Source: Pseudomonas sp. G34 (GTDB lineage: Bacteria > Pseudomonadota > Gammaproteobacteria > Pseudomonadales > Pseudomonadaceae). From it: DNA of 64,000 nt. The position numbers and the translations under genes were made by a program. The stretch is from assembly GCF_031119625.1 (NCBI RefSeq), contig NZ_JAVHZV010000007.1:248001-312000 (forward strand), given 5' to 3'. This document shows, piece after piece, positions 54,552-63,820 of the stretch; within the stretch, counting starts at the first letter, position 1, and every line of letters starts with the position of its first letter. The notes below the pieces were generated by a model that had not been told where the DNA came from, made no database searches, and saw only the letters and a program-made list of their open reading frames with translations.

Positions 54552-55709
54552 ATGCCCGGTCAGGTCTATCCCTGGCGCCAGGGCAACCAGTTCACGCTGC
54601 TCAACGACGGCCCGGCGTTCTTTCCACGGATGATCGCCTGGATCGACGCCGCCCGGGCAACGATCGAACTGGAGCAGTACCTGGTGTCCAGCAGCGCCTG
54701 CACCGATGCGCTGCTGCGTGCCCTGTGCGAAGCGGCCGAGCGCGGCGTGACGGTGCGTTGCCTGTTCGACGCCTTCGGCTGCCAGGCGCTGAATGCCGCC
54801 GACCGCCAGCGCATGCTCGACGCTGGCGTGCAGCTGCGCTGGTACAACCCGCTGCGCTGGCGGCGCGGTGTACGCAACCTGTACCGCGACCACCGCAAGC
54901 TGCTGGTGGTCGACAGCCAGGTGGCCTTCGTTGGCGGCACCGGCTCGACCGATGACTTCTGGATGCCCGGCGAGCCCGAGAGCGCCTGGCACGAAGTGAT
55001 GGTGGAAATCGCTGGCCCGCTGGTGGCCGACTGGCTGCAGCTGTTCGACCGCCAGTGGCAGGCCAACAACTCGCGCTTCGCCTGGCGCCCGTACCTCACG
55101 CCCCATCGCCACCCCTTGCCGCACCTGCCCGCGTCGGGTTCTGGCTGGGGGCGGGTGGCCTACGCCGATGCCCGCGAGCATCGCGACATCCTGCAATCGC
55201 TGATCCGTGCCCTCAACGGCGCCCAGCATCGGGTGTGGCTGGCCACACCGTATTTCCTGCCGACCTGGCGGGTGCGCCGGGCGCTGCGCAAGGCCGCCGG
55301 GCGTGGCGTCGACGTGCGCCTGCTGCTCAGCGGCCGGCATACCGACAACCCGGCGGTGCGCTTTGCCGGGCAGCGTTACTACCCACGCCTGCTCAAGGGC
55401 GGGGTGCGCATCTTCGAGTTCCGCCCGCGCTTTTTGCATCTGAAAATGGTGCTGGTGGATGACTGGACCAGCGTCGGCTCCTGCAACTTCGACCACTGGA
55501 ACCTGCGCTTCAACCTCGACGCCAACGTCGAAACCCTGGACGCCGCCTTCACCGCGGCGGTGCAGCAGAGCTTCGAGCGCGATTTCCCGCAGAGCCGCGA
55601 GGTGGATTTGCAGATGTGGCAGGCGCGGCCGTTCTGGACGCGGGTGCGTCAGCGCCTGTGGGGCTGGGCGGATCGGCTGATCGTCAACCTGCTCGATCGA
55701 CGCCGCTGA
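54552..55709 (+). CDS. Cardiolipin synthase, phospholipase D family (ClsB-like)
   Basis: A 385-residue enzyme that condenses phosphatidylglycerol to cardiolipin. Two HKD motifs are intact: HRKLLVVDSQVAFVGGTGS (about residues 115-133) and HLKMVLVDDWTSVGSCNFD (about 296-314). It lacks the N-terminal membrane helices of ClsA, fitting the ClsB/YbhO-like class. The 3' end overlaps by 26 bases the 3' end of the convergent histidine kinase gene. Confidence 0.9.
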   Translation: MPGQVYPWRQGNQFTLLNDGPAFFPRMIAWIDAARATIELEQYLVSSSACTDALLRALCEAAERGVTVRCLFDAFGCQALNAADRQRMLDAGVQLRWYNPLRWRRGVRNLYRDHRKLLVVDSQVAFVGGTGSTDDFWMPGEPESAWHEVMVEIAGPLVADWLQLFDRQWQANNSRFAWRPYLTPHRHPLPHLPASGSGWGRVAYADAREHRDILQSLIRALNGAQHRVWLATPYFLPTWRVRRALRKAAGRGVDVRLLLSGRHTDNPAVRFAGQRYYPRLLKGGVRIFEFRPRFLHLKMVLVDDWTSVGSCNFDHWNLRFNLDANVETLDAAFTAAVQQSFERDFPQSREVDLQMWQARPFWTRVRQRLWGWADRLIVNLLDRRR

Positions 55710-56997
55710 TCCGGCCCAGTATCCGCAGATACAGGCGCATGGTGGTGCCCACGCCGGGCGCCGTCTGCACCCGTATATCGCCGCCGGTGTGGTTGGCGAA
55801 TTCGCGGGCCTGGGCCAGGCCCAGGCCGGTGCCCTTGCCGGCCTGCTTGGTGGTGAAGAAGGGGGCGAATATCTTCGCCGCCAGCTCGGCGGGCATGCCC
55901 GGCCCGTCGTCGCGGACGCTCAGCACCAGGTAATTGCCGTCGCTCAGCTGCGCGTCGCCGAGCAGGCGCTCCTGATGGGTGGCGATCAGCACCTGGCCGC
56001 GGCCCAGCATGGCGTCGCGGGCATTGCTGAGCAGGTTGAGTACCACCGCCTGCAGCTGCACCTCGTCGCACATCACGCCGACGTCCCGGGCCGCCAGGTC
56101 GAAGCTCAGGTTGATGTCGCTGCCCAGGGTGCCGGCCAGCAACTCGCGGGCGGCGTCGAGGCGCTCGCTGATGTCGATGCACGCCAGCTCGGGGCCGTCC
56201 TGGCGCACGTTGGCGAGCAACTGGCGAATCAGCTTGCCGCCTTGCTCCACCGCTTGCAGGCCGGTCTGCGCGAAGCGCTCCACGTCCGCCGGGCGCCGCG
56301 AGCGCAACTGGGCCATCTGCAGGCTGCTGCTGAGCACCTGCAGCAGGTTGTTGACGTCATGGGCGATGCTGGCGGTCAGCATGCCCAGGGACGATACGCG
56401 GCGTGCATGGCGCAGCGACTCCTCGGCTTCGCGATGACGCGCCTGGGCCTGTTCCAGCTCATCGAGCAGCACGGTGGCATGGCGCTCGCGCTGCAGCTCC
56501 AGCAGGCGCAGTTGCAGCAGCGCGGCGGTTTGCCGGGCCAGTGCCTGCAGCGCCTGGCGCTGGTGTTCGGCGAGGGTTCGTGGCCGGGTGTCGATCACGC
56601 AGACGGTGCCCAGCGGATGGCCGGCATCGGTGCGGATCGGCGCACCGGCATAAAACCGAATGTGCGGCTCGCCGAGCACCAGCGCACTGTGCTGGAAACG
56701 CGGGTCCTGCAGGGCATCCTCCACCACCAGCACGTCAGCGGGTTCGAGAATCGCATGGGCGCAAAACGCCAGGTCGCGGTGGGTCTCGCGCACGTCCAGC
56801 CCCACGCAGGCCTTGAACCACTGCCGCTCGCGATCAACCAGGGAGACCAGGGCAATCGGGGTGTCGCACAGGGTCGTCGCCAGCAGCACCACATCATCGA
56901 AGTTCTGCTCGGGCGCCGAATCGAGGATGTCGAGGTGTTCGAGGGAGAGCACGCGCTCTTCTTCGTCGTGCGGCGCTGGGGCGGGGCGATGGGGCAT
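55684..56997 (-). CDS. Cytoplasmic GAF-domain histidine kinase
   Basis: A 437-residue soluble sensor kinase. An N-terminal GAF domain (about residues 15-160) has CDTPIALVSLVDRERQWFKA and FYAGAPIRTDAGHPLGTVCV, typical of a frequent GAF-HK class. The dimerisation helix holds the phospho-accepting His in SIAHDVNNLLQVL. The HATPase domain has NLLSNARDAM, VRDDGPGMP and GKGTGLGLAQA. No receiver follows and no response regulator gene is adjacent, so its partner is unknown. The start is uncertain: ATG at 56997 or 57027, neither with a good Shine-Dalgarno. Confidence 0.88.
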   Translation of the reverse strand: MPHRPAPAPHDEEERVLSLEHLDILDSAPEQNFDDVVLLATTLCDTPIALVSLVDRERQWFKACVGLDVRETHRDLAFCAHAILEPADVLVVEDALQDPRFQHSALVLGEPHIRFYAGAPIRTDAGHPLGTVCVIDTRPRTLAEHQRQALQALARQTAALLQLRLLELQRERHATVLLDELEQAQARHREAEESLRHARRVSSLGMLTASIAHDVNNLLQVLSSSLQMAQLRSRRPADVERFAQTGLQAVEQGGKLIRQLLANVRQDGPELACIDISERLDAARELLAGTLGSDINLSFDLAARDVGVMCDEVQLQAVVLNLLSNARDAMLGRGQVLIATHQERLLGDAQLSDGNYLVLSVRDDGPGMPAELAAKIFAPFFTTKQAGKGTGLGLAQAREFANHTGGDIRVQTAPGVGTTMRLYLRILGRISGVDRAG

Positions 56998-57034
56998 CGG
57001 CGAATACCGCAGAAAAAGTGGCGGCATGATGCGC

Positions 57035-57047
57035 TGTACAGTGTACA
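57035..57047. promoter_or_regulatory. 13-bp palindrome before the GAF kinase
   Basis: TGTACAGTGTACA, arms TGTAC/GTACA around a 3-base centre, lies 38-50 bases upstream of the chosen kinase start. It resembles operators of several repressor families. No protein is assigned. Confidence 0.35.
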
Positions 57048-57086
57048 ACAGGCAAGCAAGTTGTCGGGGGCGTCAGCTTGTCGGTG

Positions 57087-57974
57087 TTACGTGCTGTTCA
57101 GCGACCAGAGCGCCTCTAGCACGTGCTGCGTGGCGCGTTCCAGGTTCTCGCTGCGGTGGGCGATGGCCAGATGGCGCCACAGCTTGGGGCGCAATGGCCG
57201 CATCAGCACGCGGGAGTCTGGCTGGGGCGTTGCGGCTTCGTGGGGCAGCAGGGTCGCTCCGTAGCCGGCCGCTACCAGGCTCTTGATCGCGTCGTTGTAA
57301 TTCAGCTGCATGCGCGGCGTTGGTTGTTTCTCCACGGGCATGAACCATTCGCCGATCAACCTCGACAGGTGAGTGGTTGGTTCATTGAGGATCAGGGGGC
57401 GCTCGGCCAGCCATTGCGGCGTAACGGTTTTCGGGCAATCCCATTGGGCCGGTACAAACGCCATGATCGGGTCGCGGCGCCACGGCGTGATGCTCATGCC
57501 CTTGATACGAGGTTGCGGCATGGCAACCACACCAATTTCCAGCTGGCCTTCGGCCAGGCGCCTGAGGGTTTCCCGGGAGGTCAGCACGGCGGCCTGCACG
57601 TCGATGTCCGGATGGCGCTGGCTTAGCAATGCCAGGGCATCGGGCAGCAGTTGCGTCAGTGCCCCGGTCGAGGCCCCCAGACGAACCTGCCCGGCGAGGC
57701 CCTGCACCTGCCGCTTCACCTCGTTCAGCGCCTGATCGGCCTCGTCTAGCAGTCGCCGCGCACGCTTGATCAGGGTATGGCCGACTGCCGTGGGCTGCAC
57801 GTTACCGCGGTTTCGATTGAGCAGAGCGCCGCCTATACGCGCTTCGAGATCGGCGATATGCAGGCTGACGGTCGGCGGCGCAAGGTTGAGGAGATTGGCC
57901 GCCTCGGCGAACGAGCCCAGATCGGCCACGGTAACCAGGGTGCGTAAACGATCCAGGCTGATCTCGCGCATCAT
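57087..57974 (-). CDS. LysR-family regulator divergent from argC
   Basis: A 295-residue LysR-type regulator. The N-terminal winged helix reads [20 protein letters not shown], then [20 protein letters not shown]. The C-terminal effector domain follows from about residue 90. It is divergent from the short-type argC, with about 100 bases between start codons and a perfect 8-bp inverted repeat between them, so control of argC is likely. Two ATGs in a row begin the gene; the first is at 57974. Confidence 0.9.
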   Translation of the reverse strand: MMREISLDRLRTLVTVADLGSFAEAANLLNLAPPTVSLHIADLEARIGGALLNRNRGNVQPTAVGHTLIKRARRLLDEADQALNEVKRQVQGLAGQVRLGASTGALTQLLPDALALLSQRHPDIDVQAAVLTSRETLRRLAEGQLEIGVVAMPQPRIKGMSITPWRRDPIMAFVPAQWDCPKTVTPQWLAERPLILNEPTTHLSRLIGEWFMPVEKQPTPRMQLNYNDAIKSLVAAGYGATLLPHEAATPQPDSRVLMRPLRPKLWRHLAIAHRSENLERATQHVLEALWSLNST

Positions 57975-57993
57975 GCTCTCGCTTCAGATAAAG

Positions 57994-58017
57994 TGAATTT
58001 GAGGTTTGCCAAATTCA
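57994..58017. promoter_or_regulatory. Candidate LysR operator between regulator and argC
   Basis: TGAATTTG (57994-58001) and CAAATTCA (58010-58017) are perfect 8-bp inverted arms with an 8-base spacer. The site is 20-43 bases from the regulator start and 60-83 bases before argC, a normal activator position. Confidence 0.65.
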
Positions 58018-58076
58018 ACTACAACAATTTATCCGGCTTCTGGAAGATGGTCACCACCGTTTTCAGGAGTCGCACC

Positions 58077-59006
58077 ATGCAACGTCCACGCGTATTTATA
58101 GACGGCGATCAGGGCACCACCGGATTGCAGATCCTGCAGCGTCTTGCGGCCTACCGAGACCTGCAGATCGTCACGCTGCCTGCCGAGCACCGCAAGGATC
58201 GACAGCGCCGCGCCGCAGCCATCAATGAGTGTGACTACGCCATTCTGTGTCTGCCCGACACGGCGGCGCGCGAGGCGGTGGCGGCCATCTACAACCCTGC
58301 GGTGCGAGTCATCGATGCCAGTTCGGCGCATCGTACCGAGTCCGATTGGATTTACGGCTTCGCCGAAATGGATGACCAGCAGGCTGCCCGAATTGCCAAG
58401 GCGAAGCAGGTCAGTAATCCGGGCTGCTATCCGACCGGCGCGATTGGCCTGCTCAGGCCATTGCTGCGAGCCGGCTTGCTGGCGGCTGACTTTCCCGCGG
58501 TGATTCACGCCGTGTCCGGCTACTCCGGCAAGGGGCGCGCGGGCATCGAGGAGTACGAGGGCGAGCAGGCAGCGCCAGCGCCGGCCCTGCAGGTCTATGG
58601 TCTCGGGCTGGCGCACAAGCATGTGCCGGAAATACAGTTGCACAGCGGCCTGAGCGAGCGGCCGTTTTTCGTGCCGGCCTATGGTGCCTTTCGGCAGGGC
58701 ATCGTGCTCAGCATCGGCGTGCACCGGCGGTTCATCGGCGAGGGTGCTCAAACCGGGCAATTGCACGAATGCCTGGCCCAGCATTACCGGGGCTCGAGGT
58801 ACGTTGAGGTGATGCCCATGGCCGAAGCGCGGGTGCTGGGCCATCTGGACCCACGGCAACTGAACGGCACAGACAGGTTGCGCCTGGCGGTGTTCGACCA
58901 TCCCGATTCCGGCCAGGTCCTGCTCACCGCGGTATTCGACAACCTCGGCAAGGGTGCCGCCGGTGCGGCGGTGCAGAATCTTGAACTGATGATCGCGGGT
59001 AGCTGA
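58077..59006 (+). CDS. argC: N-acetyl-gamma-glutamyl-phosphate reductase, short (type 2) form
   Basis: A 309-residue enzyme of arginine synthesis that reduces N-acetylglutamyl phosphate to the semialdehyde using NADPH. The cofactor block is [14 protein letters not shown], the catalytic Cys117 sits in [12 protein letters not shown], and SGYSGKGR follows. The protein is of the short ~310-residue type, unlike the ~345-residue ArgC most pseudomonads also carry, so this may be a second copy under LysR control. AGGAG lies 7 bases before the ATG. Confidence 0.9.
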   Translation: MQRPRVFIDGDQGTTGLQILQRLAAYRDLQIVTLPAEHRKDRQRRAAAINECDYAILCLPDTAAREAVAAIYNPAVRVIDASSAHRTESDWIYGFAEMDDQQAARIAKAKQVSNPGCYPTGAIGLLRPLLRAGLLAADFPAVIHAVSGYSGKGRAGIEEYEGEQAAPAPALQVYGLGLAHKHVPEIQLHSGLSERPFFVPAYGAFRQGIVLSIGVHRRFIGEGAQTGQLHECLAQHYRGSRYVEVMPMAEARVLGHLDPRQLNGTDRLRLAVFDHPDSGQVLLTAVFDNLGKGAAGAAVQNLELMIAGS

Positions 59007-59127
59007 AGAGCTTCGGGCGCATACCGCGCGCCGTAGCAAATGGTTGAACCAGCTTTTTGCCGCTTCGGTCACAACCTGCAGATGGCCTACCAAGGCCGCG
59101 TACAGCCGTAGCCGATGAGGTAATTGC

Positions 59128-59565
59128 ATGCAGATCTTCGAAGCGTTGCGCGAGAGTCATGACCGTCAGCGGGCGATCGCCGAGGCGCTGGTCGCCACCA
59201 CCGGCGATTCCCCCGAGCGGGCGCGTTATTACAGTGAGCTGAAGGACGAGTTGCTGGCCCATGCCCGGGCCGAGGAGCGCTTCTTCTATTCGCCGTTGAT
59301 GAAGCATGACGCCGGCGTCGACCTGTCTCGCCATGGTGTGGCCGAGCACCACGAGATGGACGAGTTGCTGGAAACCCTGGAAGACACCGACCCGTCCAGC
59401 CCGTCGTGGCTCGCCACGGCGCGCAAGCTCAAGGACAAGATCTTCCACCACCTGGAAGACGAGGAGCACACCTTCTTCCAGCAGGCCGGCAAGATGCTGA
59501 CCGACCAGCAGAAGAGCACGCTGGCCACCCAGTACGTGAAGGACTACCAGGACGCGCTGGCCTGA
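59128..59565 (+). CDS. Hemerythrin-domain protein
   Basis: A 145-residue four-helix protein of the hemerythrin HHE family. Candidate di-iron ligands are His11 (RESHDRQR), His44 with Glu47-48 (AHARAEERFFY), the His pair in EHHEMDELL, and HHLEDEEHTFF. Such proteins bind or sense oxygen or NO, or repair iron-sulphur damage; which one applies here cannot be told. An AGG is 8 bases before the ATG. It precedes the LOV kinase gene by about 400 bases. Confidence 0.87.
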   Translation: MQIFEALRESHDRQRAIAEALVATTGDSPERARYYSELKDELLAHARAEERFFYSPLMKHDAGVDLSRHGVAEHHEMDELLETLEDTDPSSPSWLATARKLKDKIFHHLEDEEHTFFQQAGKMLTDQQKSTLATQYVKDYQDALA

Positions 59566-59971
59566 ACGGCGCTCCTAGAAACGTTGGTCGCCAAGCTGTT
59601 CGCGCACCCGCGGCGAGGGGCCATTGCCCTCGCTCGGCGTTGGCCGTGGCCGGCTGCTCGATGCTCATGATGGCCAGGTTGAGGCAACCGGCGACCATTG
59701 CCGTGGCGTCGGCCAGCGGCCTGTAGAAGCAGGCCCAACAAGTGCCCTGCGTATCGCCACCTGGTTGCGGCACCCGCCGCAAATTCTCGTCATCCAAAGG
59801 CTCGCCGCGCAGCGCCGCAGATCGGCGACTGCAGGGCTTTGCCCTGGAAAACCGGGCGCTTGCGTAGTTGTACAGCCTGCATTCGTTGTAGAACTTCTCG
59901 CCGCCTCGCTGCTCGAATTCAGTACAGGGGCCAGTTCTACCGGCCCCGCCAGCAGCTCTATAGGTGAGCCG
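59566..59971. other. Hemerythrin-LOV kinase intergenic region
   Basis: 406 bases with no plus-strand gene. The minus strand carries a frameshifted reading frame with coding-like composition. No terminator with a U-run is seen after the hemerythrin gene. Confidence 0.5.
59575..59797 (-). pseudogene. Frameshifted small minus-strand reading frame
   Basis: Two minus-strand frames with strong third-position GC join across one surplus base near 59635. The upstream frame gives [20 protein letters not shown] and later [16 protein letters not shown]. The downstream frame ends in [13 protein letters not shown] and a stop at 59575. The upstream frame stays open to about 60006, past the LOV kinase start, but has no ATG there; a TTG at 59797 is the first possible start. 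No family is recognised. It could be a decayed gene, a true frameshift or a sequencing error. Confidence 0.4.
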
Positions 59972-61576
59972 ATGCCAACAGGTGGCAAGCAGGATTTTCG
60001 AGTCGACAACGCCTCGTCAGGCGATATCTCGGGTTCGGGCAAGAACATCTTCTTCGCGGCGGTGGAAACCACCCGCATGCCGATGATCGTGACCGACCCC
60101 GGCCGTGACGACAACCCGATCATCTTCGCCAACAACGCCTTTCTGGAGATGACCGGCTACGACCCCGAGGAGATAGTCGGCAAGAACTGCCGCTTTCTGC
60201 AGGGCCCGGAAACCGATCGCTCGGTAGTGGCGCAGATACGCGAGGCGATTGCCGCGCGCCGGGAAATATCGGTCGAGCTGATCAACTACCGCAAGGACGG
60301 CTCGACCTTCTGGAATGCGCTGTTCATTTCGCCGGTGTACAACGATGCGGGCGAGCTGATCTATTTTTTTGCCTCGCAGCTGGACATCAGCCGTCGCCGC
60401 GATGCCGAAGAAGGCCTGCGCCAGGCGCAGAAGATGGAGGCGCTGGGCCAGTTGACCGGGGGCATCGCCCACGACTTCAACAACCTGCTGCAGGTGATGA
60501 TCGGCTACCTGGAAGTGCTCGAACGCACGGCCAGCAAGCCCGAATACGATCATCAGCGCATCCTGCGCTGCGTGAACAATGCTCGCAACGCCGCCGACCG
60601 CGCCGCCACCCTGACCCAGCAGCTGCTGGCGTTCTCGCGCAAGCAGAAACTCGAAGGTCGGGTGCTCAACCTCAACGGCATGGTCAGTGGCTTCCAGGAA
60701 CTGGGCGAACGCACCCTGGGCCATGCGAACCTGCACCTGACCTTGGACAAGGCCCTGTGGAACTGTCGCATCGATCCGACCCAGGCGGAGGTGGCGTTTC
60801 TCAATATCCTCATCAACGCCCGTGATGCGCTGGAAGGGCGCGAGCAGCCTCTGGTGCACATCGAAACCAAGAATGTGACGGTGGATGAACTGGGCAGCAT
60901 GTCCTACGACGGGCTGATGCCCGGGCGCTACGTCAGCGTGGCCATCACCGACAACGGCATCGGCATGCCGGAGAGCGTGAGCAGCCGTGTGATGGATCCG
61001 TTCTTCACCACCAAGGAAGAAGGCAAGGGCTCGGGGCTCGGGCTGTCGATGGTCTACGGCTTCGTCAAGCAATCGGGCGGCGCGGTGCGCATCTATTCCG
61101 AAGAGGGTGTCGGCACCACGCTGCGCCTGTACTTCCCGGCCGATGACAGCCAGGTGATTCACAGCCCGGCGCAGGAGCGCACCCGGGAACGTAACGGCAC
61201 CGAACGGGTGCTGGTGGTCGAGGATCGCCCCGACGTGGCCGACCTGGCGCGCATGGTGCTGGAGGACTACGGCTACGTGGCGGAGATCGCCCTGAACGGC
61301 AGGGATGCACTGCAGCGCCTGGAGCGGGCCGACTACGACCTGCTGTTCACCGACCTGATCATGCCGGGGGGCATGAACGGTGTGATGCTGGCGCGCGAGG
61401 CACGGCGTCGCAAGCCGGATCTCAAGGTGTTGCTCACCACCGGCTATGCGGAGACCTCGCTGGAGCGCACCGACGCCGGGGGCAGCGAGTTCGACGTGAT
61501 TTCCAAGCCCTATGTGCCTCATGAGCTGGCGCGCAAGGTGCGCCAGGTGATCGACGGGCCGACCGGCGTAGGGTGA
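59972..61576 (+). CDS. LOV-domain hybrid histidine kinase (blue-light sensor)
   Basis: A 534-residue soluble hybrid kinase. The N-terminal LOV domain (about residues 28-140) holds [10 protein letters not shown] with the photo-adduct Cys73, predicting flavin-based blue-light sensing. The kinase core has His167 in [12 protein letters not shown], an N box in [11 protein letters not shown], and [16 protein letters not shown]-terminal receiver (from about 411) has its acceptor at Asp461 ([14 protein letters not shown]). The architecture and length equal those I recall for Pseudomonas syringae LOV-HK. AGGTGA lies 5 bases before the ATG. Confidence 0.93.
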   Translation: MPTGGKQDFRVDNASSGDISGSGKNIFFAAVETTRMPMIVTDPGRDDNPIIFANNAFLEMTGYDPEEIVGKNCRFLQGPETDRSVVAQIREAIAARREISVELINYRKDGSTFWNALFISPVYNDAGELIYFFASQLDISRRRDAEEGLRQAQKMEALGQLTGGIAHDFNNLLQVMIGYLEVLERTASKPEYDHQRILRCVNNARNAADRAATLTQQLLAFSRKQKLEGRVLNLNGMVSGFQELGERTLGHANLHLTLDKALWNCRIDPTQAEVAFLNILINARDALEGREQPLVHIETKNVTVDELGSMSYDGLMPGRYVSVAITDNGIGMPESVSSRVMDPFFTTKEEGKGSGLGLSMVYGFVKQSGGAVRIYSEEGVGTTLRLYFPADDSQVIHSPAQERTRERNGTERVLVVEDRPDVADLARMVLEDYGYVAEIALNGRDALQRLERADYDLLFTDLIMPGGMNGVMLAREARRRKPDLKVLLTTGYAETSLERTDAGGSEFDVISKPYVPHELARKVRQVIDGPTGVG

Positions 61577-61687
61577 GGCCTGCCGCCGCGCGCGCCGGCA
61601 CAGCGCGTTGCGGCACGATCCTGACCACCCGGACGAGTGGTCGGCAGACTATACGAACTGTTCTGCATGTATCCGCCTCACAACCTT

Positions 61688-61966
61688 ATGGACAAATACA
61701 TCAGCAGATTCACGACGGAAACCGGCTGCCGGCTTGACCTGGAACGAGGCCCCACCGGCATATGCTTCAAGGCGATGTCCAGTGAGGGGCAATGCCTGGG
61801 GCAACGGCTCTTGAGCACGTCGCAATTGGGCAACGGCGCCCTGGTGCATGCGGTGATGATGGACTTCATTGCCCAGGTCAGGCGCCGGTTGGAGCTCGAC
61901 GGCCAGACCGTGTCGAGGCCGACCAACTCGTTGCACGGAGACCCGGGCAGCACACCCGGCGTTTGA
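61688..61966 (+). CDS. Small hypothetical protein
   Basis: A 92-residue soluble protein with no recognised domain. Composition is normal for a real gene (TTETGCRLDLERGPTGICF, then a helix VMMDFIAQVRRRLELDG), though the last 15 residues look like read-through. There is no signal peptide and no clear Shine-Dalgarno before the ATG. It lies 111 bases after the LOV kinase stop on the same strand. Confidence 0.5.
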   Translation: MDKYISRFTTETGCRLDLERGPTGICFKAMSSEGQCLGQRLLSTSQLGNGALVHAVMMDFIAQVRRRLELDGQTVSRPTNSLHGDPGSTPGV

Positions 61967-62089
61967 GCCCTTGGCCTGGCCAGGGGCGTATTGCATAAAT
62001 CTCCTCGCAAACGGCTGTTTTGCAGCTACCTGTGCGCAAGATGCGCTGTATAAAGTGGAGCCCCCTCGCCGGTACAGGCCGTTCGCTCC

Positions 62090-62629
62090 ATGAATCTCTG
62101 GTTTCGTCTTTTCCTGATGCTCCTGCGCCGTCCCTGGCGCCGGCCGGTGGCGGCCTTCGACACCACAGTGGTGCGCATGCGCGTGTGGCCGCTGGATCTG
62201 GACTTCAACCGGCACGTCACCAACGGTCGTTACTTCACCCTTGCCGATGTCGGCCGTATGGATTACGTGCTGCGCAGCGGCGCGTTCCGGGTGGCGTTGC
62301 GCCACAAGGCATTGCCCATCGTCGGCGATGTCTGGGGCAAGTTTCGCCGCGAGCTGAAGCTGTTCGAAACCTTCGAAATCCATACCCGCATGCTGGGGTG
62401 GGATGAGAAATGGAGTTTCGTCGAACACCGCTTCGTCAAGGAGGGACGCGTGGTGGGGGTGGTGATCATGCGTGGGCTGTTTCGCGGGCGCACAGGCAAT
62501 GTGGCGCCGGGAGAGTTCGCCCTGGAGCTGGGCTTGCCGGAGCAATCGCCGTCGCTGCCAGACTGGCTGACTCAATGGTCCGCCAGCTGCGACGGGCTGA
62601 GCAGCCAGTTGCGCGACGCAGAGCAGTAA
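62090..62629 (+). CDS. Thioesterase-like (hot-dog fold, THEM6-type) protein
   Basis: A 179-residue protein of the 4HBT-like hot-dog family (PF13279). An N-terminal hydrophobic segment (MNLWFRLFLMLLRRPWR) suggests membrane association. The block VWPLDLDFNRHVTNGRYFTL (about residues 32-51) is diagnostic of this branch, with Asp and Asn at the expected active-site positions. A role in acyl-CoA or acyl-ACP hydrolysis is inferred. The hairpin CCCTTGGCC/GGCCAGGG at about 61970-61987 may end the upstream gene. Confidence 0.82.
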   Translation: MNLWFRLFLMLLRRPWRRPVAAFDTTVVRMRVWPLDLDFNRHVTNGRYFTLADVGRMDYVLRSGAFRVALRHKALPIVGDVWGKFRRELKLFETFEIHTRMLGWDEKWSFVEHRFVKEGRVVGVVIMRGLFRGRTGNVAPGEFALELGLPEQSPSLPDWLTQWSASCDGLSSQLRDAEQ

Positions 62630-62716
62630 GCCTCAGCGCTGCGCCCGGCAATGCCTGACGTAGCGCTGACGATTCAGTTGCCGCTGCGGTTCAGGCGCAC
62701 GGCTGTGCGCCATTGA

Positions 62717-63820
62717 TTACGCCAGGGTGGCGAGGTCGGCGGCGTCGAAGCCTGGCAGCGGTTCGCCGTTGCGGGCTTTGTTGGCCCACTCGGCGTCGGA
62801 GATCAGCACGCGGCCCACGGCGATCAGGTCGAACTCTTCACGTTCCATGCGCCGGTGCAGGTTATCCAGCACCGCCGCGCCAGAACCCTTGCCGCCGAAG
62901 GCGCCGAAGAAGTCGCCGTCCAGGCCCACCGAGCCGACGCTGATGGTCGCCGCGCCGGTCAGTTTCTTCGCCCAGCCGGCGAAGTTGAGGCCCTCGGCAC
63001 CGTCGATTTCCGGGAATTCCGCTTCCCAGAAACGCCGCTGCGAGCAATGCAGGACGTCCACGCCGGCCTCCACCAGCGGCGCCAGCCATTCGCTCATCTG
63101 TTCCGGTGAGGTGGCCAGGCGCGCGGTGTAGTCCTGCTGCTTCCACTGGCTGACCCGCAGGATCAGCGGGAAGTCCGCACCGACCGCCGCCCGTACGGCA
63201 CGTACCGCTTCGGCGGCGAAGCGCGAACGCTCGGCAATCGTGGCGCCGCCAAAGGCGTCGGTACGCATGTTGGTGCCGGGCCAGAAGAACTGGTCGATCA
63301 GGTAGCCGTGGGCGCCATGCAGCTCCACGGTATCGAAGCCCAGGCGCTTGGCATCGGCAGCGGCCTTGGCAAAGGCGGCCACGGTGTCGGCGATATCCTC
63401 CAGGGTCATGGTGACGCCGCGGGGATCATCCGGGCCAACCAGCCCCGATGGGCTTTCCACCGGCGCTTCAGGCTGCCAGCCGCCCTGGCCGCGAGTCGAA
63501 CCGGTATGCCAGATCTGCGGGCCGATGCGCCCGCCAGCGGCGTGCACGGCTTTTGCCACGTCAGCCCAGCCGGCCAGTGCTGCCTCGCCATGGAAGAACG
63601 GAATGCCCGGCATGTTGCGCGAGGCCGGGCGGTCGATCACCGTGCCCTCGGTGAGAATCAGGCCGACACCGCCAGCAGCGCGGCGGCGGTAGTAATCGGC
63701 ATGTTGCGGGCCGGGAATGCCTTGCGGGGCCATGGCGCGGGTCATCGGCGCCATGACGATGCGGTTGGCCAGTTCCAGGCCCTTGAGCGTGAAGGGGCTG
63801 AACAGAACGTCGTCGGACAT
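62717..63820 (-). CDS. NADH:flavin oxidoreductase, old yellow enzyme family
   Basis: A 367-residue FMN-dependent ene-reductase. Family blocks are VLFSPFTLKGLELANRIVMA split across residues 4-23, MTRAMAPQGIPG, the substrate-binding His pair in ELHGAHGYLIDQFF (about residues 171-184), and RTDAFGGATIAERSRF. The HxxH pair (rather than HxxN) separates it from XenB at 46-47 kb and places it nearer the bacterial NADH:flavin oxidoreductase group. GGAG stands 6 bases before the ATG at 63820. No regulator is visible within the window. Confidence 0.9.
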   Translation of the reverse strand: MSDDVLFSPFTLKGLELANRIVMAPMTRAMAPQGIPGPQHADYYRRRAAGGVGLILTEGTVIDRPASRNMPGIPFFHGEAALAGWADVAKAVHAAGGRIGPQIWHTGSTRGQGGWQPEAPVESPSGLVGPDDPRGVTMTLEDIADTVAAFAKAAADAKRLGFDTVELHGAHGYLIDQFFWPGTNMRTDAFGGATIAERSRFAAEAVRAVRAAVGADFPLILRVSQWKQQDYTARLATSPEQMSEWLAPLVEAGVDVLHCSQRRFWEAEFPEIDGAEGLNFAGWAKKLTGAATISVGSVGLDGDFFGAFGGKGSGAAVLDNLHRRMEREEFDLIAVGRVLISDAEWANKARNGEPLPGFDAADLATLA

